From the NCBI GenBank assembly GCA_002839355.1, contig PGXW01000034.1, positions 1-57,741 on the forward strand: 57,741 bases of DNA, read 5' to 3'. Positions 26,654 through 35,536 of this stretch are shown piece by piece. A model generated the notes under the pieces. The model was not told the DNA's origin, searched no databases, and worked only from the letters and a program-made list of their open reading frames with translations. The stretch's first letter is position 1; every line of letters starts with the position of its first letter. Both the position numbers and the translations under genes were made by a program. The stretch comes from Spirochaetae bacterium HGW-Spirochaetae-2 (GTDB taxonomy: Bacteria; Spirochaetota; Spirochaetia; Sphaerochaetales; Sphaerochaetaceae).

Positions 26654-27643
26654 ATGAGGAAATCTGTAATCGTTCTTTTAATGGTTTGCGTGTTGTCCGG
26701 TTCATTGTTTGCCGCTGGACAAACTGACACAGCAACTGCCAGGCCTATGGTGATTAACGCGGCACACTCAATGCCAACCACGTATCACTACCATGATGGT
26801 ATGATGAAGTTTGCGGAAGAGGTGGCAAGTCGATCGAATGGTACTATTGAAATTGAAATCTATCCCGCTGCTCAACTTGGGGAAGAAGTGTCCACCATGG
26901 AACAATGTAAGATGGGTGCTATTCCTATCGTCCTGACTGGTGTTTTTGATTCCTATGTTTCACGTGCAGGTGTATTCAATCTCCCGTTCTTGTTCCGTGA
27001 TGGTGAACATGCCAATGCAGTATTGAATGGTCCAATCGGTCAAGAAGTTTTCAGCGATTTCTCAAAACACGGCATGAAGGTTATTTCAGTTTGGGAGAAT
27101 GGTTTCAGGCAAATAACAAACAACCGTCGCCCAATCAATTCTGTCAATGATATGGTAGGCTTAAAGATTAGAACACCCCAGAGCCCAGTGTGGATGAAGG
27201 CAGTTGAGTCTTTTGGCGCAACCCCTACTCCCATGCCGTTTGCGGATGTTGCGACCGCTATCGTTCAAGGACTGGTTGATGGTCAGGAAAATGCAATCCT
27301 TCATATCCTTGCAAATAAAACCTATGAAGTGCAGAAATATCTTGCTGTAGTGAATTATATGTACGGTTCCGCACCTTTGTTGGTAAATGAAGCGTGGTTC
27401 AAAGGCCTTACAGAAACACAGAGGACTATTATTGTCGAGTCTGCTGCTGTGGCCAATACCTACATGCGGGATGTTGCCAAGAAGGCGGATCAGGATGCTA
27501 TCAAATTCTTCGAGAGTCAGGGGCTGAAAGTTACGTACCCTGAACTGGATGGTTTCCGTGCAAAAGTCGAACCATTGTATAAGAGCGAATGGTCCAAGCA
27601 ATATGGAGCCGATTTAATTGACAGTATCAGAAACATGAAATAG
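26654..27643 (+). CDS. TRAP transporter substrate-binding protein (DctP family)
   Basis: A 329-residue periplasmic binding protein. The signal peptide is MRKSVIVLLMVCVLSGSLFA and the mature protein starts AGQTDTA. MVINAAHSMPTTYHYHDGM and YPAAQLGEEVSTMEQCKMG are family marks. The region LKIRTPQSPVWMKAVESFGATPTPMPF contains the conserved Arg that holds the ligand carboxylate, so the substrate is probably an organic or sugar acid. AGGAAAGGAAA precedes the ATG; the start at 26612 is rejected. Confidence 0.93.
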   Translation: MRKSVIVLLMVCVLSGSLFAAGQTDTATARPMVINAAHSMPTTYHYHDGMMKFAEEVASRSNGTIEIEIYPAAQLGEEVSTMEQCKMGAIPIVLTGVFDSYVSRAGVFNLPFLFRDGEHANAVLNGPIGQEVFSDFSKHGMKVISVWENGFRQITNNRRPINSVNDMVGLKIRTPQSPVWMKAVESFGATPTPMPFADVATAIVQGLVDGQENAILHILANKTYEVQKYLAVVNYMYGSAPLLVNEAWFKGLTETQRTIIVESAAVANTYMRDVAKKADQDAIKFFESQGLKVTYPELDGFRAKVEPLYKSEWSKQYGADLIDSIRNMK

Positions 27644-27664
27644 CCTGTTCACGGGTGTGAAAGA

Positions 27665-27701
27665 AGCCTACCAGAATCACAATTTGTTGGTTCTGGAGGC
27701 T
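27665..27701 (+). promoter_or_regulatory. Intercistronic hairpin between dctP and dctQ
   Basis: AGCCTACCAGAA (27665-27676) pairs with TTCTGGAGGCT (27691-27701) with one bulged base. It follows the binding-protein stop, as in the other transport operons of this window. Confidence 0.68.
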
Positions 27702-27722
27702 GTTAATTAAAAGGTGGTAGAG

Positions 27723-28187
27723 ATGAAGAAGAGAAAAGGTGATTACCTGAAGAGGTTCAATGAATATGTGCTCATGGGAGTATTCTTAGCTATGATTATT
27801 GTAATCGGTTTACAAGTTGTAGCCAGAACCTTTTTTAGCAATGCCTTTGCTTGGGTAGAAGAAGTGGCTCGATACTTGTTTGTAATTTTGGTTTTAGGCG
27901 GAGCTGCGCTAGCATATGAAAATGGGCTTTGGGTCAATGTCGATATCTTTAGCAATAAGCTTTCGAAAAAGGGAAGAATAATCATGGATTTGATCATCAA
28001 CTGTATTTCCCTATTTTTCTTCGTAATGATTTCTTACCTAAGCTACATACTATTTACGAAGAGCGCAGGGCAATTGACACCAGCTCTGATGATCGAGGTG
28101 CGATATGTTTATCTCGCTGTTCCTGTTTTCTTTACTCAGATGGTATTTTTCTCATTGAGAAAGATATACAAGGATATCAAAGCATAG
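27723..28187 (+). CDS. TRAP transporter small permease (DctQ family)
   Basis: A 154-residue membrane protein with four predicted helices, including MGVFLAMIIVIGLQVVARTFF and the family motif WVEEVARYLFVILVLGGAALAYENG. It joins DctM to form the transport unit. The ATG at 27723 follows AAGGTGG by 3-4 bases; the GTG at 27714 lies inside that ribosome site and is rejected. Confidence 0.92.
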   Translation: MKKRKGDYLKRFNEYVLMGVFLAMIIVIGLQVVARTFFSNAFAWVEEVARYLFVILVLGGAALAYENGLWVNVDIFSNKLSKKGRIIMDLIINCISLFFFVMISYLSYILFTKSAGQLTPALMIEVRYVYLAVPVFFTQMVFFSLRKIYKDIKA

Positions 28188-28256
28188 CGTAGGAACGGCT
28201 TAAGTATCTTCACAATACTGGTCCATGCGGCCAAAGAAAGCAAGAAGGTGATTATT

Positions 28257-29534
28257 ATGGTAACTGCAGTATTATTGATATTTTTCTTTGGCACAATTTT
28301 TACCAAGCTTCCAGTAGCCATCGTGTTGGGATTCTCGGCACTTGCATCGATTATGGTTCAAGGGACTATTCCGATGACAGTAATCGTATCGAGAATGTTT
28401 GCAGGGCTTGATTCATATACGCTTATTGCAATTCCGATGTTTATATTGGCAGGGAACCTATTGAATGAATCTGGCGCTACGACTCGGCTATTCGATTTTG
28501 CCGATACGTTGGTAGGTCGATTCCGCGGGGGTCTCGGGCATACGAATATTCTTGCAAGTGTTCTTTTTGCCGGATTGTCGGGTTCTGCAGTTGCCGATAG
28601 TGCCGGACTTGGTCGAATTGAAATTGAATCGATGGAAGGGAAGGGGTATCCAATCGATTATGCGGCAGCCATTACTGTATCATCTGCTGTGATTGGCCCA
28701 ATAATCCCACCAAGTATTCCTATGATCGTATTTGGAGCTATGGCAGGAGAATCTGTCATAAAACTATTTGCTGGAGGGATTATTCCCGGTCTCCTTACTG
28801 CTTTTATGCTGATGATAGCCGTATTTATAACATCAAAGTGGATTCCCAATTTTCCTGCACCATTTCATGCGAGTCTTGGCCAAATCTGGCATGCTTTCAA
28901 ACGTGGGATTCTGGCACTTATTGCACCTATAATTATCTTGGGAGGAATTTTCTCCGGGCTCTATACTCCGACAGAAGCTTCAGTCATGACTGTCTTCTAT
29001 GTGCTCGCTATCGAGGTTTTCGTCTATAGGCAAATGAAGATTGCCGATTACAAACGTATCATGCTACAAACGATTATCGACACAGGTGCAGTGGTTCTTA
29101 TCATATCTATGGCAAATGCTTTCGGTTGGGTACTTGCGATTCAAAGGATTCCCAACATGCTCACCGTTGGATTGGAATCATTGAATGTACATCCATATGT
29201 TATCCTGATGCTCATCAATATTATTTTATTATTCCTTGGATGTTTTGTTGAAGGTCTTGCCGTGATGGCGATACTTATTCCGGTTCTGGTGCCGCTTATT
29301 CAGCAGCTTGGACTGTCAACTGTCCACTTTGGTGTCCTCATGGTGTTTAACTTAATGTTGGGTACGGTAACGCCACCATTGGGGATGAGTTTATTTGTTA
29401 TTAGTAATATAACCAAGTTGAGTGTGGGAAAAATTGCACGTGCGACAGTGCCCTTCTTTATTCCATTGATCATTACCTTGGTCATTATCACATTGTTCCC
29501 ACAACTGGTGCTATTCATTCCTAATCTGTTGTAA
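28257..29534 (+). CDS. TRAP transporter large permease (DctM family)
   Basis: A 425-residue membrane protein of at least eleven helices that carries out sodium-driven import. FAGLSGSAVADSAGLGRIEI, GPIIPPSIPMIVFG and LGTVTPPLGMSLFV are the two conserved substrate/ion-site loops of the family. Start ATG 28257 has AAGAAGGTGA upstream. Last gene of the operon; a hairpin follows. Confidence 0.94.
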   Translation: MVTAVLLIFFFGTIFTKLPVAIVLGFSALASIMVQGTIPMTVIVSRMFAGLDSYTLIAIPMFILAGNLLNESGATTRLFDFADTLVGRFRGGLGHTNILASVLFAGLSGSAVADSAGLGRIEIESMEGKGYPIDYAAAITVSSAVIGPIIPPSIPMIVFGAMAGESVIKLFAGGIIPGLLTAFMLMIAVFITSKWIPNFPAPFHASLGQIWHAFKRGILALIAPIIILGGIFSGLYTPTEASVMTVFYVLAIEVFVYRQMKIADYKRIMLQTIIDTGAVVLIISMANAFGWVLAIQRIPNMLTVGLESLNVHPYVILMLINIILLFLGCFVEGLAVMAILIPVLVPLIQQLGLSTVHFGVLMVFNLMLGTVTPPLGMSLFVISNITKLSVGKIARATVPFFIPLIITLVIITLFPQLVLFIPNLL

Positions 29535-29547
29535 CGTGTTGAAGAAG

Positions 29548-29616
29548 AATAAGGCTCATCAAAAGATGTATGTTAATTCGAACGTATCGAAGAATACTAT
29601 CAAGATGAGTCTTATT
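29548..29616 (+). terminator. Terminator-like hairpin after dctM
   Basis: AATAAGGCTCATC (29548-29560) pairs with GATGAGTCTTATT (29604-29616) at 12 of 13 positions, with a 43-base loop. It ends the TRAP operon and is in the gap to the convergent EEP gene. Confidence 0.6.
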
Positions 29617-29712
29617 GCTTTAGACTTTGCCGTATAGCCCCTGCGTTATCGCCCGGAATTTGGATGATGCCTTCTCGCCGGCCACCGTGTCGCAATATCG
29701 TCTCAACCGATC

Positions 29713-30465
29713 TCAGGAAGTCTCGACAGAAAAAACCGCGATTACCGGCCAATGGTCGCTTATCGCCGCACGTTGATAATAGAAGTGGGGGACACAGGCG
29801 AGCAGAGGGCGGAACTCCCCCTTGCAGACAATCTTGTCGATTGACTCGTTCATATGGATTTCTTCTGTCATGGTAGCGCAGGGGAATGTCGATTCCTGGA
29901 CTGTCCCCAACAACCCGAAGACATCCTGGAACCCTTGCTGCCCCAACTGGCGGACAGGATGTACCGGATCGTTGAAATCACCGCAGAGTATCGCCATCTC
30001 ACCGTCATGGACCAATTCTTGAAGGGCTTGCCCCATGCGGATCACCTCGTGGTGCCGATAGGAACATCCCGTGGCACATTCGTCCGCATTCTCCTGGTGT
30101 GTCAAATGAACTGTCGCAATGAAGAGGGTACGGTCACAACCTGGAATCCGAAGGCGGACCCAGAACATCCTTCGGTCGACTTCGGGCATCTCCAGGTCAA
30201 CCGCGCCATGCCCGATTTTTTCGAATAGGGAGCTATCGTAATAGATGTTTCCCTCGCGATGCCACCCGGGTAGGGTGTCTTCGATCCGCTTGTGGTGTGG
30301 CATAAAACCATCGAGCTCACGCAATGTCGAGTCCCTTACTTCCTGGAAGCAGCAGATATCGGGTCGATACATATCCAGGAATTTTCCGACTGCCGGGGAA
30401 CGGATATCCCATAGCTCGGTGTTCCAAAGGTTCGCTGTCAACAGGGAGAATCGGAATGGGTACAT
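29713..30465 (-). CDS. Endonuclease/exonuclease/phosphatase (EEP) family protein
   Basis: A 250-residue EEP-fold hydrolase without signal peptide. Metal and catalytic residues are visible: TANLWN near 10-15, CCFQEVR with Glu near 42, HLTHQEN, CGDFND with Asp and Asn near 162, and SDHWPVIAV with the final Asp-His pair near 238. Members cleave phosphodiesters or phosphomonoesters (nucleic acid, sphingomyelin, inositol phosphates). In an ABC sugar operon an ester-phosphate or small phosphodiester substrate is more likely than DNA, but this is inference. It starts 9 bp after the 696-residue gene. Confidence 0.9.
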   Translation of the reverse strand: MYPFRFSLLTANLWNTELWDIRSPAVGKFLDMYRPDICCFQEVRDSTLRELDGFMPHHKRIEDTLPGWHREGNIYYDSSLFEKIGHGAVDLEMPEVDRRMFWVRLRIPGCDRTLFIATVHLTHQENADECATGCSYRHHEVIRMGQALQELVHDGEMAILCGDFNDPVHPVRQLGQQGFQDVFGLLGTVQESTFPCATMTEEIHMNESIDKIVCKGEFRPLLACVPHFYYQRAAISDHWPVIAVFSVETS

Positions 30466-30474
30466 GATCGTCTC

Positions 30475-32565
30475 CTAGTCTGAGAATATATCCGGATACC
30501 GTCTTTCAATCTTCTGATAGGCGCCAAGCCCCAAAACGGTGACCCATGCTATGTCGATATCGAAACTTCCATGCTTATGGGAGGTCCGGTCGAAATAATC
30601 CCAGTCGGTGTGGTTGATCTGTTCCGGTTGCCAACCGATATCTTCGGGACCCCGGCCCAACAAGTCGTCTTCGGTGGCGATCAGCTGGCGGCAGGCGTCG
30701 AGCATCAACCGGCCTTGGTCCCTGAAGAATTCTTCTCCCGAATGTTCCCAAAGCCGAAGGTATCCATAGGCGATCAACATGCCGTAGAAATCGAGATGGT
30801 GATGCGCCACAGACACGCTGGTCATCCCCGTGGTCGCGAAATTCTTCTCGGCAAGTGGTGCGGATTCGGGAAATTCGCGGTCGTATTGCCATATCCACGT
30901 GGCGACGAATTCAGCTGACTTGCGGGCATACTCGAGCCATTTGGTGTTCCCCTTCCGCTCGTACAAGTCGAGGAACATGTTCATCAACGTGACCCCCGCT
31001 TCCTTGTCGCACGAGTCGGCGTCCAAGGTATCCCCGAAATACTCGCCTGAATCAACCAGTTGTCCGTAGTAGCGGGTCGCGCGCTGCAAAGCCTGCGCAA
31101 CTCCATCGCCCGGTGCCATGTAGGGTTCGATCGCACACAGGAATGAGACGATGTAGGCACCGTTGGTACCCAAGCTGTTCACCGCTCTGCCTTCGGGTGA
31201 CCACCACCTGCCGAAGGATCCGTCCCGACGACCTGTGAACTGATGTTTGATATAAAAACGTGCGACACGTTTCGGCAATTCGATGAATTCCGTGCGAGTG
31301 TGGCCTGCTTTCTTCAGGATTTCATACAGCGAAATATAACTTGTCATGACCTCGCCATTACAGCGGGCATTGATAAGGTGGCGGAAATCATCATGCTCGG
31401 ATATTCCCAGATACCCACCCCAAATCTTGCGTTTCCGATCATAGCAATCCTGGTGGACACCGGGAGCCCGTTCACCTTGGAGAAAGAAGTTGCCGATCAT
31501 AATCGACAAGTCGATCGGTGAGCAGGTGGGAGTTCCCATTCGTCCGCACACGGCTTGCAACATCTTTTCCTCGGCTTGTGTCAAAGGAGATGCCTCTGCA
31601 CGTGCAAGGATTACCGCGGCTTCCAGACTCTTTACGAGAAATGATCCCGCCGTGTACTCATAGACATCCTGGAGGCTCCCATTACCTCTTCCCATTACGA
31701 GACAGGCGGTTTTACCAGATTCGATCGGTTCGACGAGCGACAGGAGGTGCAGGAATTTCAGCTCCCGGTACTTCTGCCAGGAAACCGGCGCCAATTCGCG
31801 TGAATCTGAAGGAGCCGACCGGCGGTATGCGTTCACAAACTCTCGATACAAGCCGAAGGGACCATTGTCGCCAAGCGATCCCTCTAAAATATGGAAGGTG
31901 ATGGTAAGCCGCAGCGGTTCCATCCCCTCCGCCTGGTGGTACCATGTGCTACTTTCGGAACAAGTGGCAGCATCGAGTGTCTTTTTGCCAGTGTACCGTT
32001 TCGGAGATTCGTAGCCGGGTTCCCAGACGGTTGTTTCGGCTCCGGCAGATGAAGTTCTGGTAGAAGCGGAGATGGGGAGCCTAGGACTGCGCGAAGGATC
32101 GCAACACATGGCGAAGCCGCGGTCGCCGGCAGTGAGTATGGTTGCTGCCGGTAGTGGTGTCCGTGACTCGATGAATGCCCACTCGTTCTCCAGGGGTGTC
32201 TTGCGGGGAAAGGCCCCCTTGCCCGCAAGATTGCCCTTGTAGAGTACCGCGGGTACAAACAACGTAGGTTCGTGGGGAAAGGGCGCCGAAAAGGTATGAG
32301 CGATTCGATAGTCTGCGGATGCGTGAAGGACAGTCTCCCGGGTAATGGTGATACAACCGTTCAAGGTATCCAGGGAATCTTCGATGGTGGCGGCAAGCGT
32401 TTCGTGATGCGAGAACGTCGCGAGGATACCCCGTTCTGTTGCAACGAGCCGATCGGGCTCCAAGGCGATGGAATCCACGATCAGGCGATATTCCAGCGAG
32501 CACACGACGTTCCCGTTTTCCCGGTGTCGCAATACCACGTGATTGTTCTTGGTTTCGTACAGCAT
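30475..32565 (-). CDS. Large alpha/alpha-barrel glycosidase-like protein
   Basis: A 696-residue cytoplasmic protein. The first 250 residues are beta-rich; the rest has repeating aromatic helices typical of six-hairpin toroids (WWSPEGRAVNSLGTNGAYIVSFL; MNMFLDLYERKGNTKWLEYARKSAEFVATW; HHHLDFYGMLIAYGYLRLWEHSGE). I do not recognise a named family. Asp and Glu residues such as DADSCDKEAG and DIGWQPEQINHTDWDYFD are plausible active-site segments. The ABC operon context supports action on an imported oligosaccharide. It starts three bases downstream of the permease remnant's stop codon. Confidence 0.6.
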   Translation of the reverse strand: MLYETKNNHVVLRHRENGNVVCSLEYRLIVDSIALEPDRLVATERGILATFSHHETLAATIEDSLDTLNGCITITRETVLHASADYRIAHTFSAPFPHEPTLFVPAVLYKGNLAGKGAFPRKTPLENEWAFIESRTPLPAATILTAGDRGFAMCCDPSRSPRLPISASTRTSSAGAETTVWEPGYESPKRYTGKKTLDAATCSESSTWYHQAEGMEPLRLTITFHILEGSLGDNGPFGLYREFVNAYRRSAPSDSRELAPVSWQKYRELKFLHLLSLVEPIESGKTACLVMGRGNGSLQDVYEYTAGSFLVKSLEAAVILARAEASPLTQAEEKMLQAVCGRMGTPTCSPIDLSIMIGNFFLQGERAPGVHQDCYDRKRKIWGGYLGISEHDDFRHLINARCNGEVMTSYISLYEILKKAGHTRTEFIELPKRVARFYIKHQFTGRRDGSFGRWWSPEGRAVNSLGTNGAYIVSFLCAIEPYMAPGDGVAQALQRATRYYGQLVDSGEYFGDTLDADSCDKEAGVTLMNMFLDLYERKGNTKWLEYARKSAEFVATWIWQYDREFPESAPLAEKNFATTGMTSVSVAHHHLDFYGMLIAYGYLRLWEHSGEEFFRDQGRLMLDACRQLIATEDDLLGRGPEDIGWQPEQINHTDWDYFDRTSHKHGSFDIDIAWVTVLGLGAYQKIERRYPDIFSD

Positions 32566-32567
32566 GA

Positions 32568-33301
32568 TTACCCTTTGATTCCCGACATCGCAATTCCCGC
32601 AATAATTTTCTTTCTAAAGAATGCATAGAATATAAACTGTGGGATGGAAGCTATCAATGCCCGGTGTCGTTGATCACGATCAACGGCCAGAGAAAGTCGT
32701 TCCAGGCGTTGATGAAGGAGAGGATGATGACGGTCGCCATGGCGGCTTTTCCCAACGGGACGATTATTGTGGCGAATATGCGATACCGGTTGGCGCCATC
32801 GATAAAAGCGGCCTCCTCGAGTGCCGAAGGTATTCCCTCGAAGAATTGTTTGAGAATGAAGATGCCGACGGGCATTGCCAACCGTGGAAGCATCGCTCCC
32901 GCAAGCGTGTCGACGAGACCAAACGCATTGAATTGCTGGTACAGAGGGATGATCAACACCTGGAATGGGACCATCATGCCGGCCATGACTGCCCAGAAGA
33001 GGATTTCCTTTCCCCTGAACTTGATCTTGGCAAAGGCGTAGGCAATAGGTGCATCGACCAACAGGGTCAGAAACATGGTTGAGAATGAAATCGTCATCGA
33101 GTTGGCCATCCAGTGCATGATCTGCGTGGATCCGAATGCCTTCCGATAGTTCTCGAGCGTCGGGTTCCGTGGCCACAGGCGGAGGGTGGACGATATCACA
33201 TCGCTCTCGAGCTGGATCGACGTGATAACCAGCCAAACCAATGGGAATATCCAGATAAGGAGGATAAGGACTTCAAAGGAGCGAAAAAGGATTTTCTTCA
33301 T
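32568..33301 (-). pseudogene. ABC permease (MalG-like), frameshifted near the C-terminus
   Basis: Starting at ATG 33301 the frame encodes a normal MalG-like permease (MKKILFRSFEVLILLIWIFPLVWL, docking loop EEAAFIDGANRYRIFATIIVP) but stops at 32654 after WPLIVINDTGH, 215 residues. The expected end ALIASIPQFIFYAFFRKKII and GIAMSGIKG is present in another frame up to 32568. About 30 residues that normally lie between NDT.. and the last helix are missing, so a small deletion with frame change near 32655-32660 is the simplest reading. The channel would lack its last helix. An assembly error is possible but would also have to delete sequence. Confidence 0.85.
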
Positions 33302-34179
33302 GATCGCTCCTTGCCCAGCGCCGCGTACTGGATGACCGAAATGACCAAAATGATAAGGAACAGCATATAGGCCATGGCCGCGGAGTAGCCCATCTTGAAG
33401 TACCGGAAGCCTGCTTCGTAGATATATTGGGTCAAGACCCTGGTTCGACCGTGGGGGCCTCCGCCAGTCATGACATACACTTGGCCGAATACATTGAACG
33501 AGGCGATCACCTGGAGGATCAGACACAGTGCGGCGGTAGGTTTCACCAGTGGAATAGTGATCCTGAAGAGGGTTTGGAAGTAGTTGGCTCCATCTATCTG
33601 CGAGGATTCGTATATCTCTTTTGATATCTGCTTGATTCCCGCCGAGAAGAGGATCATGTTGAATCCAGCTGTCCACCAATAGGTGGCGATTCCCACCGAC
33701 CACATCGCCTGTTTCGGATTGGTCAGCCAGCCCACCGGTTCTCCACCGAGTTGTCGCACAATCTGGTTGAGCAATCCGTAGTCGCGTTGCATCAACCAGG
33801 CCCAAAGGGTTCCCACAACGGTCATCGAGAGGATATAGGGGATGAAGAAGACATTTTCAGATACTTTGCGGAGTGGGGAATTGCCGGTGACCAGCAGTGC
33901 CATGGAGAATCCGAGCACCATCAGGACCGGAGTGGTGATGAGTACGAATTCGACCGTATGCCAAAGGGAGCTGAAAAAGAGTTCATCTTGGAACAGTCGA
34001 CGATAGTTCGCCCATCCGGCGAAAGCTCCCGAGGACAGGATGTCCCAATTGAAGAAGCTGATGAACAAGCCGAACCCGAGGGGGAAGACCATGAACACCA
34101 GGTAGACCAAGAGGAATGGCAGCGCGAATATGATTCCGTCCCTCGTATCCTTGTTTCCTGGAATTGCCATACAAAACAT
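33298..34179 (-). CDS. ABC sugar permease (MalF-like)
   Basis: A 293-residue permease with six helices (GIIFALPFLLVYLVFMVFPLG; VYVMTGGGPHGRTRVLTQYIYE is a typical signature) and docking loop ESSQIDGANYFQTLFRITIP. It overlaps the following, broken permease by four bases. It looks intact, so only its partner seems damaged. Confidence 0.93.
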   Translation of the reverse strand: MFCMAIPGNKDTRDGIIFALPFLLVYLVFMVFPLGFGLFISFFNWDILSSGAFAGWANYRRLFQDELFFSSLWHTVEFVLITTPVLMVLGFSMALLVTGNSPLRKVSENVFFIPYILSMTVVGTLWAWLMQRDYGLLNQIVRQLGGEPVGWLTNPKQAMWSVGIATYWWTAGFNMILFSAGIKQISKEIYESSQIDGANYFQTLFRITIPLVKPTAALCLILQVIASFNVFGQVYVMTGGGPHGRTRVLTQYIYEAGFRYFKMGYSAAMAYMLFLIILVISVIQYAALGKERS

Positions 34180-34193
34180 CCTTTATGTCGATG

Positions 34194-34221
34194 TTGGGCA
34201 GAGGATAGACCCTCTGCCCAA
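34194..34221 (-). promoter_or_regulatory. Intercistronic hairpin after binding-protein gene
   Basis: TTGGGCAGAGG (34194-34204) and CCTCTGCCCAA (34211-34221) make a perfect 11-bp stem with a six-base loop, between the binding-protein stop (34240) and the permease start (34179). Confidence 0.78.
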
Positions 34222-34239
34222 CTGCAGTATACACGTAGT

Positions 34240-35526
34240 TCAATAGGAAGCGATGATGCTGTTGATTTTGGTTTCCATCGCTTGTAGGGCGGTCTTGACG
34301 TTCTGGTTTTTGGCGACCGCATACTCGAGCATATCGGAGGTTGTGGAATAGACTTCTTCCCAAGCCGGAGTGGCAGGAGGTGCGAACGCGAACGATGCGG
34401 CATCGGCATAATCCTTCCTGTGTGGCAACGAGGTGAATGATTCCTTTTCGTACACAGAATGTCGGGTGGGGATATGGCCGGCTTTCGCCCACATGTCGCC
34501 ATGTTCTGTCATCCACAGGATGAAAGTGAGCGCGGCGTCGAGCTTCGCGGGGTCTTGCGTGCGTTGCACAGGAATCGCCAAGGTGTGCGAACCCGACCAT
34601 GCCGCCGGTTTGCCCAACATCGGTGGAAGGCCTACTGCCTTGAAGTTCAGGCCCGTCTGCTTCTCGAATGAACCGGTTGCCCATACGCCGTTGAAATGGA
34701 TCGCTGCCTTTCCCAGACGGAATGCATTGACAGCACCGTCGTAGTCAAGTCCTGCGGGGGTTGTCTTGTGCACCTGCACCATGTCGACAAGTGCCTTGAG
34801 CGCCTTCTCTCCGGCGACGTTGTTGAAATTGGCCTTGGAGTTGTCGGCGTTCAGGAAACTGGTTCCCTGCTGTTCAAGCATCGACATGAACAATCTGGTG
34901 AGGGTGTACGCCTTGTAGGTTGCTGTGGTGTTGTCTACAGCCAATCCCATCGCCCCGGTCTTCGCTTGGACTGCCTGGGCAGCGGCGATGACTTCGGCAT
35001 AGGTTTGGGGGACTTTGGTGATGCCGGCTTCGGCGAACAAATCCATGTTGTAGTACATGATCAATGCATGCACATCAAGTGGCAACGCATATGTCTTGCC
35101 GTCGTATTTCACCGCCTCGAGTGGTGCTGCGACAAAATCATCCAACGGTGCGTTGTTCTTTGCGAGCAGGTCGTCCAATGACAAGAACACTCCCCGTGGT
35201 ACATAACCGAGCAGGTTGCTCTGGTGTACGACCACCACATCGGGAGCATTCTTGGCCGACAGGGCGGTGGTGAGCTTGGTGTAATAGTTGTCGAATTTCA
35301 CCGTATCCGTCTTGGCGACGATATCGGTATGGGTTCTGTTGAACTCGTCGACCATGGCATCGAAGAATTCGCCGTCACCACCGGTGAAAAGCGACCAGAA
35401 GGTCACCTCGATCGGGCCCTCCTGCTTTTTCTGTTCCTGGGATCCTGCGGCCCAGAGCGTGGATAGCATCATCAGTCCAATCAGAGCAATTGCGATGAAC
35501 GCCCGTTTGCGATTATGTGTTCTCAT
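34240..35526 (-). CDS. ABC sugar-binding protein (family 1)
   Basis: A 428-residue binding protein. The signal peptide is about residues 1-26 (RAFIAIALIGLMMLSTLWA) and the mature end starts AGSQEQK. VTFWSLFTGGDGEFFDAMVDEFNRTH and YYNMDLFAEAGITKVPQTYAEVI are typical family-1 segments. ATG 35526 follows AGGAGA; the LacI gene's stop lies just upstream, so regulator and transporter are probably one transcript. Confidence 0.93.
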   Translation of the reverse strand: MRTHNRKRAFIAIALIGLMMLSTLWAAGSQEQKKQEGPIEVTFWSLFTGGDGEFFDAMVDEFNRTHTDIVAKTDTVKFDNYYTKLTTALSAKNAPDVVVVHQSNLLGYVPRGVFLSLDDLLAKNNAPLDDFVAAPLEAVKYDGKTYALPLDVHALIMYYNMDLFAEAGITKVPQTYAEVIAAAQAVQAKTGAMGLAVDNTTATYKAYTLTRLFMSMLEQQGTSFLNADNSKANFNNVAGEKALKALVDMVQVHKTTPAGLDYDGAVNAFRLGKAAIHFNGVWATGSFEKQTGLNFKAVGLPPMLGKPAAWSGSHTLAIPVQRTQDPAKLDAALTFILWMTEHGDMWAKAGHIPTRHSVYEKESFTSLPHRKDYADAASFAFAPPATPAWEEVYSTTSDMLEYAVAKNQNVKTALQAMETKINSIIASY

Positions 35527-35536
35527 AATCTCCTCC

